Positions 9,189 through 17,755 of a stretch of 22,399 nt of DNA are shown here, in pieces; the stretch's first letter is position 1, and the number at the start of each line of letters is the position of its first letter. The DNA is from GCA-2699365 sp036160955. Lineage in GTDB: Bacteria; Verrucomicrobiota; Verrucomicrobiia; Opitutales; Coraliomargaritaceae. The stretch lies in the NCBI GenBank assembly GCA_036160955.1, contig JAYYDJ010000029.1, positions 1 to 22,399 of the forward strand, read 5' to 3'. The notes under the pieces are model-generated. The model saw nothing but the letters and a program-made list of their open reading frames with translations, was not told where the DNA came from and ran no database searches. The position numbers and the translations under genes were made by a program.

Positions 9189-10766
9189 TTAATCGCGATT
9201 AGTACCAAATTCACCAAAAGTATGCGGCAAAGTAGAAATCACTAACTGCAATTCCTTTTGCATTTTCACTAATTGTTTTTGGTAGTCTGGGTGCTGTGAT
9301 AAATTCTGCTGTTCGTATAAGTCTTCATTTAAGTCGTATAGCTGGTCTGCGTCCCAGTATGCAGGATACATCTTCTCGGTCTGATAATTGTGATGGTCCA
9401 CACCCGTCCAGAATACCTCTCGCGGCCTAGCCGCCATTTTAGCAGCAACTTCTAGCGGCACACGATTCGCAATATACTTCCAATCCCGAGTAACAATAGC
9501 ACGAGAATTACCCGCTTCAATCAGCATGGATGCTCGCCAATCTTTGGGTTCTGCTTGGCTCATAAGCTGCGGCAAAAAGCTACAGCCATCTATTGACATA
9601 TCTTTAGGAATAGTACCTCCAGCTACTTCAATCAAGGTTGCTGCAATATCTACGTTGCCAATCAAGCTGTCGTTTTCGGTACCCGCCTCAATACGATCTG
9701 GCCATTTGACCATCATTGGTACTTTAGCGCCTCCTTCAAAAACACTGTTTTTACCCCGACTGCCATGATCACTAGTAAAAATTACTATGGTATTATCGCT
9801 CAAACCAAGCGCATCTAACTTACCTAGCACGGCACCGACATAATCATCCATGCGAGTAGCCATAGCATTTTTTATTGAGACTCCTTTAGCACGAGTTCTA
9901 TCCAGTACGTTTTCGGCTGTCGGTAAAACTAAAATCGGCTCTTCAACAATTCCAGCCGAAGTCACTCGCTGATCATAAGAAGAGATATTATTATAATCGA
10001 AATAATACTGCCCATGCGGAACTGGAAGCGCACAATAAAGAAAGAAAGGCCTTCCCTTGCTCTCTTCAATAAATTTTAATGCACCCTCGCATTGCCAATC
10101 AAGATTCACAATTGAGTTACCCCATTCCATACGGTCGACTACATCCCAACCGAAACCACTACTTAGATAATCAATCCCAGCTTCGTAGTATTCCCTAATG
10201 GCTTTTTCAAACTTCTTGGTCGTCTCATAAGTAGCATTTGCCGCGTGCGCTTTTTTGTTACGCTTTGGCAATACCTTGTCTGGCATATTATGCCATTTCC
10301 CGATAATACCCGTGCGATAACCTAAATTTTTTAGCTCTTTAGCCAAGTTACTCTCCTCTCTGAGGATGGCTGGTCGCCATTCTAATGTAGCATGTGTATT
10401 CACAGGATAGTCCTTTTGCAGCTCTAGGCCTCTGGTGGCATATCTTCCAGTAAGTAAACAATAGCGACTTGATGTACAGACCGTCCCATTTACATAAAAA
10501 CGAGTGAACAAAAGACCATCCTGAGCCAAAGAATCAATGTGTGGTGTAAATACTTTTGGTACTCCAGCCTTGTAACCCTTACCCACAACTTTACGCGCAC
10601 CGTGCGGCGTCGCCCAAGTATCCACACGGTTCATGGTCAAATTCAGCTCATCAGCATCTAAATCATCCGCATAAATTAATACTATATTCGGCTGCGGTGT
10701 AGCAAAAATAGCCGTTCCGCATGCAGCCGATAACAAAACCAATAATACAATCCTTACACTTATCAT
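9189..10766 (-). CDS. Type I sulfatase, arylsulfatase-like, with variant CTSSR motif
   Basis: First gene of the sulfatase operon, 525 residues from the ATG at 10766. That ATG immediately precedes a hydrophobic signal peptide (ISVRIVLLVLLSAACGTAIFA). A GTG at 10784 would add MFLKIK, which would also suit a signal peptide n-region. D34 and D35 in IYADDLDADE bind metal. The motif is CTSSRYCLLTGRYATRG (C97, R101), with serine where proline is normal. GKWH (156-159), ALPVPHGQY, TSDHGSRG (D333, H334) and FEGGAKVPMMVKWP are typical of the arylsulfatase A-like branch, which differs from the two iduronate-sulfatase-like neighbours. About 40 residues separate the DD motif from TPHIDSL, longer than usual and rich in Lys and Gly. 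The sulfatase assignment is firm; its activity depends on FGly formation at an unusual site, which I cannot judge. Confidence 0.86.
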   Translation of the reverse strand: MISVRIVLLVLLSAACGTAIFATPQPNIVLIYADDLDADELNLTMNRVDTWATPHGARKVVGKGYKAGVPKVFTPHIDSLAQDGLLFTRFYVNGTVCTSSRYCLLTGRYATRGLELQKDYPVNTHATLEWRPAILREESNLAKELKNLGYRTGIIGKWHNMPDKVLPKRNKKAHAANATYETTKKFEKAIREYYEAGIDYLSSGFGWDVVDRMEWGNSIVNLDWQCEGALKFIEESKGRPFFLYCALPVPHGQYYFDYNNISSYDQRVTSAGIVEEPILVLPTAENVLDRTRAKGVSIKNAMATRMDDYVGAVLGKLDALGLSDNTIVIFTSDHGSRGKNSVFEGGAKVPMMVKWPDRIEAGTENDSLIGNVDIAATLIEVAGGTIPKDMSIDGCSFLPQLMSQAEPKDWRASMLIEAGNSRAIVTRDWKYIANRVPLEVAAKMAARPREVFWTGVDHHNYQTEKMYPAYWDADQLYDLNEDLYEQQNLSQHPDYQKQLVKMQKELQLVISTLPHTFGEFGTNRD

Positions 10767-10921
10767 CTTAATTTTTAAAAACACTGAAAGATTAGATATA
10801 CACTAAATTGATGAGCTACCCTTGGAGTCAATTTAGATATTTAATACTTTAGCCATCCAAAGAATTATCAAATATGGAAAGCATCGCCATTTTTATGCTG
10901 TGATTACGGCATCAATTACTA

Positions 10922-12823
10922 CTAATTCCAAGCAGGCTCTATGACATAAGTTCCTGGCTTAGCCTTAAAAATTAGTGGACTTTCGCTAATTAAACTAAGC
11001 TGGGTGCGCCCATTGATATCGACGCTAAATACCTTAGGGCGAGTCGGCAAGTTTGAGGCAGTGATGATTATAGTGTGCGCCACATCGCTCCTATATCGAT
11101 TAGAGAGTTGCTTACGGTACTTTCTAGCAATTGCATAGTACTCTTGCGGGCTTGAATACGGCGGGTCGTCGTCCAAAGGTACCTGCCCATCTAGATCAAG
11201 CATTTTACCCCCTGTCACAGCGGAACGCAGCCACTCAACATCGGGCATAATCTCGATTAAAGTCCGGCCCGATGGCTCAAACTCGATGAAGTAAAGTCCC
11301 GTACCTGAATACTGCACAAATGGTGAATTACCGACTCCTACAATCCGATCAAATCCGCCCTCGATGGATTTTGGAGTCAAGAGGTGCTCCACATAACGAG
11401 GCGGCATATCACTAGAATATATAAGCATTGTATCATCTGCATAAGCCGAGCTGAGCTCCTTAAAATCAACAGCCGCATTTTTAGAATAATCCTCGTCATG
11501 CCCGGTTGTGGTAAAGGGCTCGTACAAAGGAGTGTTGCGAAAGACTTCACCAGCAGCAATAAACGCAGCCGACTTCCCAGGCGTGGACTTCAAATTTAAG
11601 AAATGTTGCGCTGCGATGCGATTGGCTAGCTTAGGAAGTATATATGTCCACATAGTTGCGATTTGCGCACCTTGCGCTCGAAAGTATTTAGCCATGGCCG
11701 GATACATATATGACGTCATGTTAGCGTGAGTTTCCCACTCGTAAACGTAGTGCGCCTTATTGCGGAAAGCAGGCTCATTGGCCCATCCTTGTAACTCTCT
11801 CTCATCATAAGATCTCTGTAAATACGGTAAGGCATTATGCTCCGAACCTAATTTGCGAAGATCTTTTTGTGCGTCCCGTACATAATTATAGACAGTACCT
11901 TGGGTCGGATATGTTGCAAAACACACAGCCGGCACTGCAGACTCTAACGAGACTAACCACTCCGCATCACCACCATTATGGCGTATCGCCATGGACCACT
12001 TATGCGACCATGCAACCGGAGCTTGGCAACCTATCCCGTGAAAGAAATCACACATTTGATCAATATAATTAAGTGTGTACTCTTTACGCCAGAGTTGGAA
12101 ATTTTCACTAGTATTATCCAGTCTTTTTGAGTTTAGCCACTCTTTGTAATATGTATGAAAAGAAGCCTCTGGATCATCCTCATTAGGAGTATGCGGTTCA
12201 TTGACTAGCTCAGCAATGCAGAAGGCTGGATCATCAATTATGCGAATCCCGTCATAAATATTTTCATGTGTTAGAAGATTACGAATATAGGCCTGCGAAC
12301 GCTGGATAAAACTGGGGTTAATTAACCACTCATAATAACTGATCTTACCGCCCTCATTCAAATCTTCCATTAGAGTACCAGCTACATTTCTATTATTGGC
12401 GCCCAGCTCATTTATAAAAGCGAAGTAATAGTAAATTCCTCGCTGACGACATTGTGACATTAGGTAGTCCAATGTACGCGCATTCGGGCTGTTCATGAGG
12501 GAACCATCGTAGTAGGCCAACTCATGTGGCGATAAAGTAACACGAATCACCTCACAACCTAGCTTCTGTATCTCTGATAACCCTTCATCAACGATTTTAA
12601 AATAACTTGCCTCGTCATATGCGCCGCGTTCGATCAAGCCTGCTTTGATAAAACGGTCATACTCCCAACCAAGTGAGGGCTGAAAATTAACCCCCCACAA
12701 ACTGACTTCATCGCCGTTAGGATAGACAAAACGACCGTCATTAACAGAAATGCGCTCTAAGGCAGCGAATGCGCTAACGGAGGACCACACAAGCCAGGCA
12801 ATAATCCACGAATTTTTTATCAC
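10922..12823 (-). CDS. Secreted clan GH-A glycoside hydrolase (divergent paralogue 3 of 3)
   Basis: A 633-residue secreted enzyme. The signal peptide is residues 1-20 (WIIAWLVWSSVSAFA, cleavage before ALE). Landmarks match the other two paralogues: SLWGVNFQPSLGWEY (41-55), RVTLSP (94-99), acid/base LVNEP with E209, VYEWET with E362 and E364, QIATMWTY (387-394), and a C-terminal beta part with GVGNSPFVQYSGTGLYFIE. It diverges by inserts: WSHKW replaces WNCGW, there is a longer loop after the NEP motif (210-250), and a C-terminal extension of roughly 60 residues (about 565-625) is beta-rich and absent from the shorter copies. The first codon is GTG; no ATG lies near enough to keep the signal peptide. 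It appears monocistronic, with 177 bases upstream containing a direct repeat. It probably cleaves a different linkage in the same glycan; the substrate is not known. Confidence 0.77.
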   Translation of the reverse strand: MIKNSWIIAWLVWSSVSAFAALERISVNDGRFVYPNGDEVSLWGVNFQPSLGWEYDRFIKAGLIERGAYDEASYFKIVDEGLSEIQKLGCEVIRVTLSPHELAYYDGSLMNSPNARTLDYLMSQCRQRGIYYYFAFINELGANNRNVAGTLMEDLNEGGKISYYEWLINPSFIQRSQAYIRNLLTHENIYDGIRIIDDPAFCIAELVNEPHTPNEDDPEASFHTYYKEWLNSKRLDNTSENFQLWRKEYTLNYIDQMCDFFHGIGCQAPVAWSHKWSMAIRHNGGDAEWLVSLESAVPAVCFATYPTQGTVYNYVRDAQKDLRKLGSEHNALPYLQRSYDERELQGWANEPAFRNKAHYVYEWETHANMTSYMYPAMAKYFRAQGAQIATMWTYILPKLANRIAAQHFLNLKSTPGKSAAFIAAGEVFRNTPLYEPFTTTGHDEDYSKNAAVDFKELSSAYADDTMLIYSSDMPPRYVEHLLTPKSIEGGFDRIVGVGNSPFVQYSGTGLYFIEFEPSGRTLIEIMPDVEWLRSAVTGGKMLDLDGQVPLDDDPPYSSPQEYYAIARKYRKQLSNRYRSDVAHTIIITASNLPTRPKVFSVDINGRTQLSLISESPLIFKAKPGTYVIEPAWN

Positions 12824-12888
12824 TTTAATTACGATTTTCTCTTTCTTAATTGGTATGCTAATTTGCGATTCTGAACCGGAGAACGTTA

Positions 12889-12912
12889 AAGGGTTACGTA
12901 ATTTAAGGGTTA
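12889..12912. repeat. Short direct repeat upstream of the third hydrolase
   Basis: The 8-base word AAGGGTTA occurs at 12889-12896 and again at 12905-12912, with a 16-base period. The flanks are similar (TTAAAGGGTTA and TTTAAGGGTTA). It lies 66-89 bases upstream of the GTG of the hydrolase at 10922-12823. Two copies on the same face of the helix, about one and a half turns apart, could be an operator. In AT-rich DNA a chance repeat is also credible. Confidence 0.25.
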
Positions 12913-12949
12913 ATGAATTTCTCTAAATAACTTCTTTGAATTTTGCTCT

Positions 12950-12964
12950 TCCTACAGCGTAGGA
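12950..12964. other. Small perfect hairpin downstream of the large CLCA-like gene
   Basis: TCCTAC and GTAGGA form a 6-bp stem around a 3-base GCT loop, with two further possible pairs beyond a bulge. It lies about 36 bases past the stop of the 13001-17473 gene and 127 bases before the next start. Neither strand has a T run after it, so it is not a classical intrinsic terminator. It may still affect transcript ends or stability. Confidence 0.25.
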
Positions 12965-13000
12965 GCTGATTGTTACAAGAGAAAATAGAAATGAATTTAC

Positions 13001-16000
13001 TTAATTATTTGGAGCTAAATCAAAGCTTACACCATAAAAGTTTTCATCACTAAGCTCTAGTACCTGATGCGTTTGCCTGGTTCCATCTCCGGTAATTAAG
13101 CCACTTAATCTATTCCAATCTCTTACCCTATGTAGTAAATCAGTCCTCTCATGTATTCTGTAAACTACACCAGAAACCGTATTAAATGAGACATTAGCAT
13201 AGCCATCATCTATTATAATCTCCAGCCCAAGATCAGGTATTTGATTAGCATCCTGATCGCTAGAATTATAATATTTCTCCAACAAATAGTCATACCCATC
13301 GCCATCGCGATCTGGTTTGCTTTCTGAATCTAAGAGATCAGTACCATAACTAAACTCAGCAGCATCCCTGTAGCCATCATAGTCGGAATCTCTTAGGTAT
13401 TGGTTACTTCCATGAGTAAACAGTTCATCTATATCCAATACACCATCATTATCATCATCAGTATCAATTGAATCTATTATACCATCTAAATCATTATCTG
13501 AACTAAGGTCTAATGTTATTTCTTTATGGTAGCTTCTAGACAATACTCCACTGGCAGACTTAAACTCATAGTATATTTTAATTGTATCTTGATCGTTAAT
13601 GAGAGGGTCTGTGACCGTGTAATTAATGATAGATCCGGGACTATTAAGGTTTAAAGGAATCCAACTATCCGATGGAGTGAGTCTTTTGTCAGATAGTCTG
13701 TAATAACCATCACTGGGGGAAGATACTTTAATAGCTAACTCTCTTCTGTCAGTTCTATTCTGATGCCCACATATATCTATTGTCCCAAAAGGCTCTATCG
13801 GATCTAATCTTGCAGTTCCACTAATGACCCTCGATAACGGAGTCAGCATTTCTGCGTTGGCATTAGCGGCTCTTAATCTATAGTAGTAAGTAACTCCATC
13901 TGCTAAATTTTCATCATAGTAATTGGTTACCAAATCACTACCTCCCATATCCACATTTGCTATTAGTGTTCTATTATTACATTGAAAATCTGGCACTGTA
14001 TCCCTGAAAATTTCCATTGAATGATATCCAAGATTATCCGGAAATTGTAATAATAAGGCTTCAGGCATTAACACATAGTCATTCCCATGGGCGTCAGTGG
14101 TGCTGATAACTGAAACGCTTGCTAAATTAGGAAATGGGTCGTCTCTATCGCACAAAGAACATAACGCATTATTAATCTCGTAGCTATCTACTGTGCCTCC
14201 ATTGTCTGTATCTGGGTCATATGGATTTGTACCATACAGAAATTCCTCACGGTTAGATAAGCCATCATTGTCATAATCTACAAGGGAATCATTGTAATCT
14301 CTATCTGTTCCATAAAAGATTTCCCAAGTGTCAGGGATGCCATCATTATCATAATCACTGTAAAGTTCCTCTTGGGAGCCGTATTGACTCTCTCTTTGAT
14401 ACACTTGAAAAGCTTTTTCAAAAGTCCTTTCAAACCTACCACCTAAATTATCATACCCATTTACATAAAATGTTATAATATAGGTCCCCCCATAATTTAA
14501 AGTACTTGAATTTTTTGAAATCTCATCTCTACGAGTACTAGGATAAGAGGAAGCATATGGCGTTCTTGTATACCTAAATCCATATCTACCATCTCCTTCA
14601 TTGCCATCGTAATTGGCACCATCATCTTTTAGTGTGAAATAAGTTGGACATGCGTAATTTCCATTAGGCATTTTAACTGTACATGTAACGTTTAGTTCTT
14701 GAATGCGCCCTTTAGAATCAGTAGCTGAAACATTAACATCAACTGGCATTCCATGTTCAAAGATTTCCCTACCACTCGACCTTCTGGCAGCTGCACCTCC
14801 ATTTGTTATAGGTGATAGAGATATTGAAAATTCTAAGTCGTTGCTTGGTTTACCAGAGATACCATAAAATAATTCTGTAGAATTACCCGAAGTTTCAGTT
14901 AATCTAAAACTATAGTCTCCTTTTACAATGCTAGCACTAGGGTGAAAAATAATATGGTTTGTGTCAGTGTACACATTACTGTAGGTGCCGATGTCAATAC
15001 CATTTGGATCCGTAAGTGTTAAATCAAATTTTGAATTACCTGACCATCCGACATACAAAATAGGCTCTTCAACTAGGTTATGCGATTGTTCAAGAGACAG
15101 AGCCCTAGTACCATATGGGGCAAAGTCACTCTTTCCTAAACCTACTCGATTTAGTTGTTTAGAGTGCTCTAAACCTGATAGAAATTGCAAAACTAGACGA
15201 TTCTGAGCGTCTTCTATATCAATAGAATTAGTAATGCCTGGCATATGCGTATATGCACTATTACTGCTTAAACTTCTTGCGACTCTAACAGACGAAGTTG
15301 AAGCAGAACTATCAATTGGATTAAATAAATAATCACCATCGGTTGCCATTGCAATTTCTTGGCAAAGATCCGTTTCCGCATAGTTACCAAAAGCCCTAGT
15401 ATTCACAATTGTTTTAGAAGACAATATTCTTGGCTTTACCGTCGTACCATAACCATCTGGATCTTTATCCCAATAATATGATTCGTTTTCTTGCCCATCA
15501 GTTAAGAGTAAAACTGTATCTATTGCGTTAGGATCCGAAGCTAAATCCAAGGCATCTTGTGCGATCCATAAACCATCGCCGATGGATGTAAAATTCTCGG
15601 AAGTTTGATAATTTACCGCCGCTTTCATAAAAATTCTAGAAACGTCATCACCTGGAAAAAGTCCTCCAGATGGCCTAAGATTATCTGCATCACTATTAAT
15701 CTCGGATCCATCTCCCGAAAAAGTAACTACTGTAAACTTATCATTATTACTTATTGAATCTATATAAAAGTTCGCTGCTTTCTTTGCTGCGACTAATTTC
15801 TGACTATCTGGGTATTCCATAGATCCAGATATGTCTAATACTACTGCATGGTGAAAAGTCATATCTCCGTAAAACGAAGCGGAGACTTTCATGTCTGTAA
15901 TTCCACAAAGAGTTACTCTGACATCATATGGTCCATTAGTGGGTTGTACGGGAGCCTCTACTAGTATGTCCCAAAGACCCCCTACATAAGATGCATCTAT

Positions 16001-17473
16001 TACATTAGCATCAATTCCCCCTATGCTAACATTGAAGTATTCTTTATCTAACCCTAATATCGACGGATTATCAGGGCCATCAGGGGATATTGCTGGAAGT
16101 CCCGTTACTTTAGCCGTGATTACTAAATTGCCGGGATCATTATATTCACCTGGATAAGCTGGTCTAGTAAATGAAGGCCTCAATAAATCAATAACTGGAG
16201 TCCCCTCATCAAATTCCCAATCTACCGTTACAGGCTCTTCTAGTCCTGCAATTATTCCACACAACTTAGCTATAGGTCGTGTTGGTTCTGAAAAGAATAC
16301 TCCAGCTCCCTCATTTCCCCTAACCTTCTTAATCCCTATAACGGCATTAGACTCATCCACTGCTACTATAGCTATTGCGATTTTATCGCTTGAACAATTT
16401 GCCTTAAATCCGACAGCTACGCATTCACCTTTACTCGTTACTTCTGCTTCAATATAATGAGCCGCCCATGAATCTATTTCTGTAGAACCAAAGCCTTTCG
16501 TAGAAGTAATAGTTTTTTCAACATTAGCTAAAGGATTATCTTGCTCATCTACATAATAATATCTTTCTCGATTCTCAATTCCCGTGATATCAAATTCCCG
16601 AGTATAATTGCATATAACAAAATCATGGAATATCGATTCGAGGGTTCGACCTCTTGATTCGATTAAGTTTTCCATAGTGACTTTTGCATTTGCGTCTGAA
16701 GTTGATGCATCTGAAACAATTTGATTCCAGAATTCCCGCATAAATTCACTGCCGTAATATGGCTCAAAAGCCCTATTAGTGCCTAACTGCTCCATCAAAT
16801 AATTCCACCACAAACAGCCATCGTAATCTTTGCTAAATAAACTTTCATCTGGACTTGATAAAAAATTCTCAGCTGAGCCATCATAAAATGGATATCCCGA
16901 GTCATTGTCAAAATCTGCAACTGCTTTATCCTGCATTGCATCAGCAGTTCCTTCAGAAACTAATTTACCCCATAATCCACCTATAGAGCTCATACCACCT
17001 GCAGTATCTACAACCAAATCCATATAATTACGCTGAACATTATGAAATAACTCATGCAGGGTCATCACCCCCATTTGGGTAAAATCAAAGTTCCGAATAC
17101 CGTTACCGGGACCTGAATGTAAAACAATATGATTATGCCTAGCATACCACCAATCATCTTTGACCACGAAGTCATAATCTGGTAGAATTGACTGCCAAGG
17201 TGGTCTGAACCCCATTACATTTACTAATCCATCATATGATTCGATAATATAATCTTGAATATTATCAATATCACTGACCGCTACGCGATGTATTGATGCG
17301 TCATCATCGTTGTAATATATGTTAAAGTCAGTGCCTTCATGGGAAAATTGTCTCACATGATCTGTAATCTCATCATGAAGAGGCAGTTTTTCATCAGCAA
17401 TAATATGAGCATTTAAAAAAGAATTAATGCTAAAAATAAAGACGCAATAAACGTAAACTATAAAAGTTTTCAT
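13001..17473 (-). CDS. Giant secreted protein: HExxH metallopeptidase-like, VWA, CLCA-like beta domains and calcium repeats
   Basis: A 1490-residue protein with signal peptide 1-22. Visible modules in order follow. About 30-300: zincin-like domain with HELFH (H140, E141, H144) and a likely third ligand E174 in SEGTADAM. About 541-735: von Willebrand factor A domain with a complete MIDAS (DISGS with D547, S549 and S551; T629 in FTSIGDGL; D659 in LLTDG). About 745-885: beta domain with YVGWSGNSKFDLTLTDPNG. About 905-1025: beta domain with KDDGANYDGNEGDGRYGFRY (NCBI 'choice-of-anchor X' style). 1039-1092: thrombospondin type 3-like loops (DYDNDGIPDTWE). About 1115-1220: fibronectin III-like. 1325-1397: a second calcium-loop cluster. 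1418-1490: a C-terminal tail with YRIHERTDL...DW. The zincin-VWA-beta order parallels animal CLCA proteins. The role is unknown; adhesion or calcium-dependent proteolysis is possible. An AGG lies about 6 nt before the ATG. The gene is AT-rich compared with its neighbours. Confidence 0.85.
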   Translation of the reverse strand: MKTFIVYVYCVFIFSINSFLNAHIIADEKLPLHDEITDHVRQFSHEGTDFNIYYNDDDASIHRVAVSDIDNIQDYIIESYDGLVNVMGFRPPWQSILPDYDFVVKDDWWYARHNHIVLHSGPGNGIRNFDFTQMGVMTLHELFHNVQRNYMDLVVDTAGGMSSIGGLWGKLVSEGTADAMQDKAVADFDNDSGYPFYDGSAENFLSSPDESLFSKDYDGCLWWNYLMEQLGTNRAFEPYYGSEFMREFWNQIVSDASTSDANAKVTMENLIESRGRTLESIFHDFVICNYTREFDITGIENRERYYYVDEQDNPLANVEKTITSTKGFGSTEIDSWAAHYIEAEVTSKGECVAVGFKANCSSDKIAIAIVAVDESNAVIGIKKVRGNEGAGVFFSEPTRPIAKLCGIIAGLEEPVTVDWEFDEGTPVIDLLRPSFTRPAYPGEYNDPGNLVITAKVTGLPAISPDGPDNPSILGLDKEYFNVSIGGIDANVIDASYVGGLWDILVEAPVQPTNGPYDVRVTLCGITDMKVSASFYGDMTFHHAVVLDISGSMEYPDSQKLVAAKKAANFYIDSISNNDKFTVVTFSGDGSEINSDADNLRPSGGLFPGDDVSRIFMKAAVNYQTSENFTSIGDGLWIAQDALDLASDPNAIDTVLLLTDGQENESYYWDKDPDGYGTTVKPRILSSKTIVNTRAFGNYAETDLCQEIAMATDGDYLFNPIDSSASTSSVRVARSLSSNSAYTHMPGITNSIDIEDAQNRLVLQFLSGLEHSKQLNRVGLGKSDFAPYGTRALSLEQSHNLVEEPILYVGWSGNSKFDLTLTDPNGIDIGTYSNVYTDTNHIIFHPSASIVKGDYSFRLTETSGNSTELFYGISGKPSNDLEFSISLSPITNGGAAARRSSGREIFEHGMPVDVNVSATDSKGRIQELNVTCTVKMPNGNYACPTYFTLKDDGANYDGNEGDGRYGFRYTRTPYASSYPSTRRDEISKNSSTLNYGGTYIITFYVNGYDNLGGRFERTFEKAFQVYQRESQYGSQEELYSDYDNDGIPDTWEIFYGTDRDYNDSLVDYDNDGLSNREEFLYGTNPYDPDTDNGGTVDSYEINNALCSLCDRDDPFPNLASVSVISTTDAHGNDYVLMPEALLLQFPDNLGYHSMEIFRDTVPDFQCNNRTLIANVDMGGSDLVTNYYDENLADGVTYYYRLRAANANAEMLTPLSRVISGTARLDPIEPFGTIDICGHQNRTDRRELAIKVSSPSDGYYRLSDKRLTPSDSWIPLNLNSPGSIINYTVTDPLINDQDTIKIYYEFKSASGVLSRSYHKEITLDLSSDNDLDGIIDSIDTDDDNDGVLDIDELFTHGSNQYLRDSDYDGYRDAAEFSYGTDLLDSESKPDRDGDGYDYLLEKYYNSSDQDANQIPDLGLEIIIDDGYANVSFNTVSGVVYRIHERTDLLHRVRDWNRLSGLITGDGTRQTHQVLELSDENFYGVSFDLAPNN

Positions 17474-17755
17474 ATAACCTAATAATTTTTATATCATACC
17501 CTTATGCATAAATCCACATATTTTATTTTGCCATCTTGATAACCTTATCCAAAATAATTATAGTATGAGTACAATTTGTTGCGGCTGAATAATACAACAC
17601 GTAAAAAGACTGATTTACAAGATACAGCTAGTTTCTCTACCTAAGTTACATTAGCAGAAATTTCATTAAGGTTTCTCGTCTTTAAGGCTCCCTTAGAAAT
17701 ATTTTAATGAAAAAGAGTTAGTAAAGCGCGGTGATTTGATTGTGTCTTCTCTTAC

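Noticed and set aside
10700..10766. Lipoprotein signal in the first sulfatase of the operon (LLSAAC)
   Set aside because: Serine rather than Leu, Val or Ile occupies position -3 of the putative lipobox, and a normal cleavage site follows; an ordinary signal peptide is the better reading.
10801..10860. TTGACT in the gap upstream of the sulfatase operon as a sigma-70 promoter
   Set aside because: No acceptable -10 element lies 16-18 bases downstream on the minus strand.
12950..12964. Hairpin as an intrinsic terminator of the large gene
   Set aside because: The stem is only 6 bp and no T run follows on either strand, so it is listed only as a hairpin.
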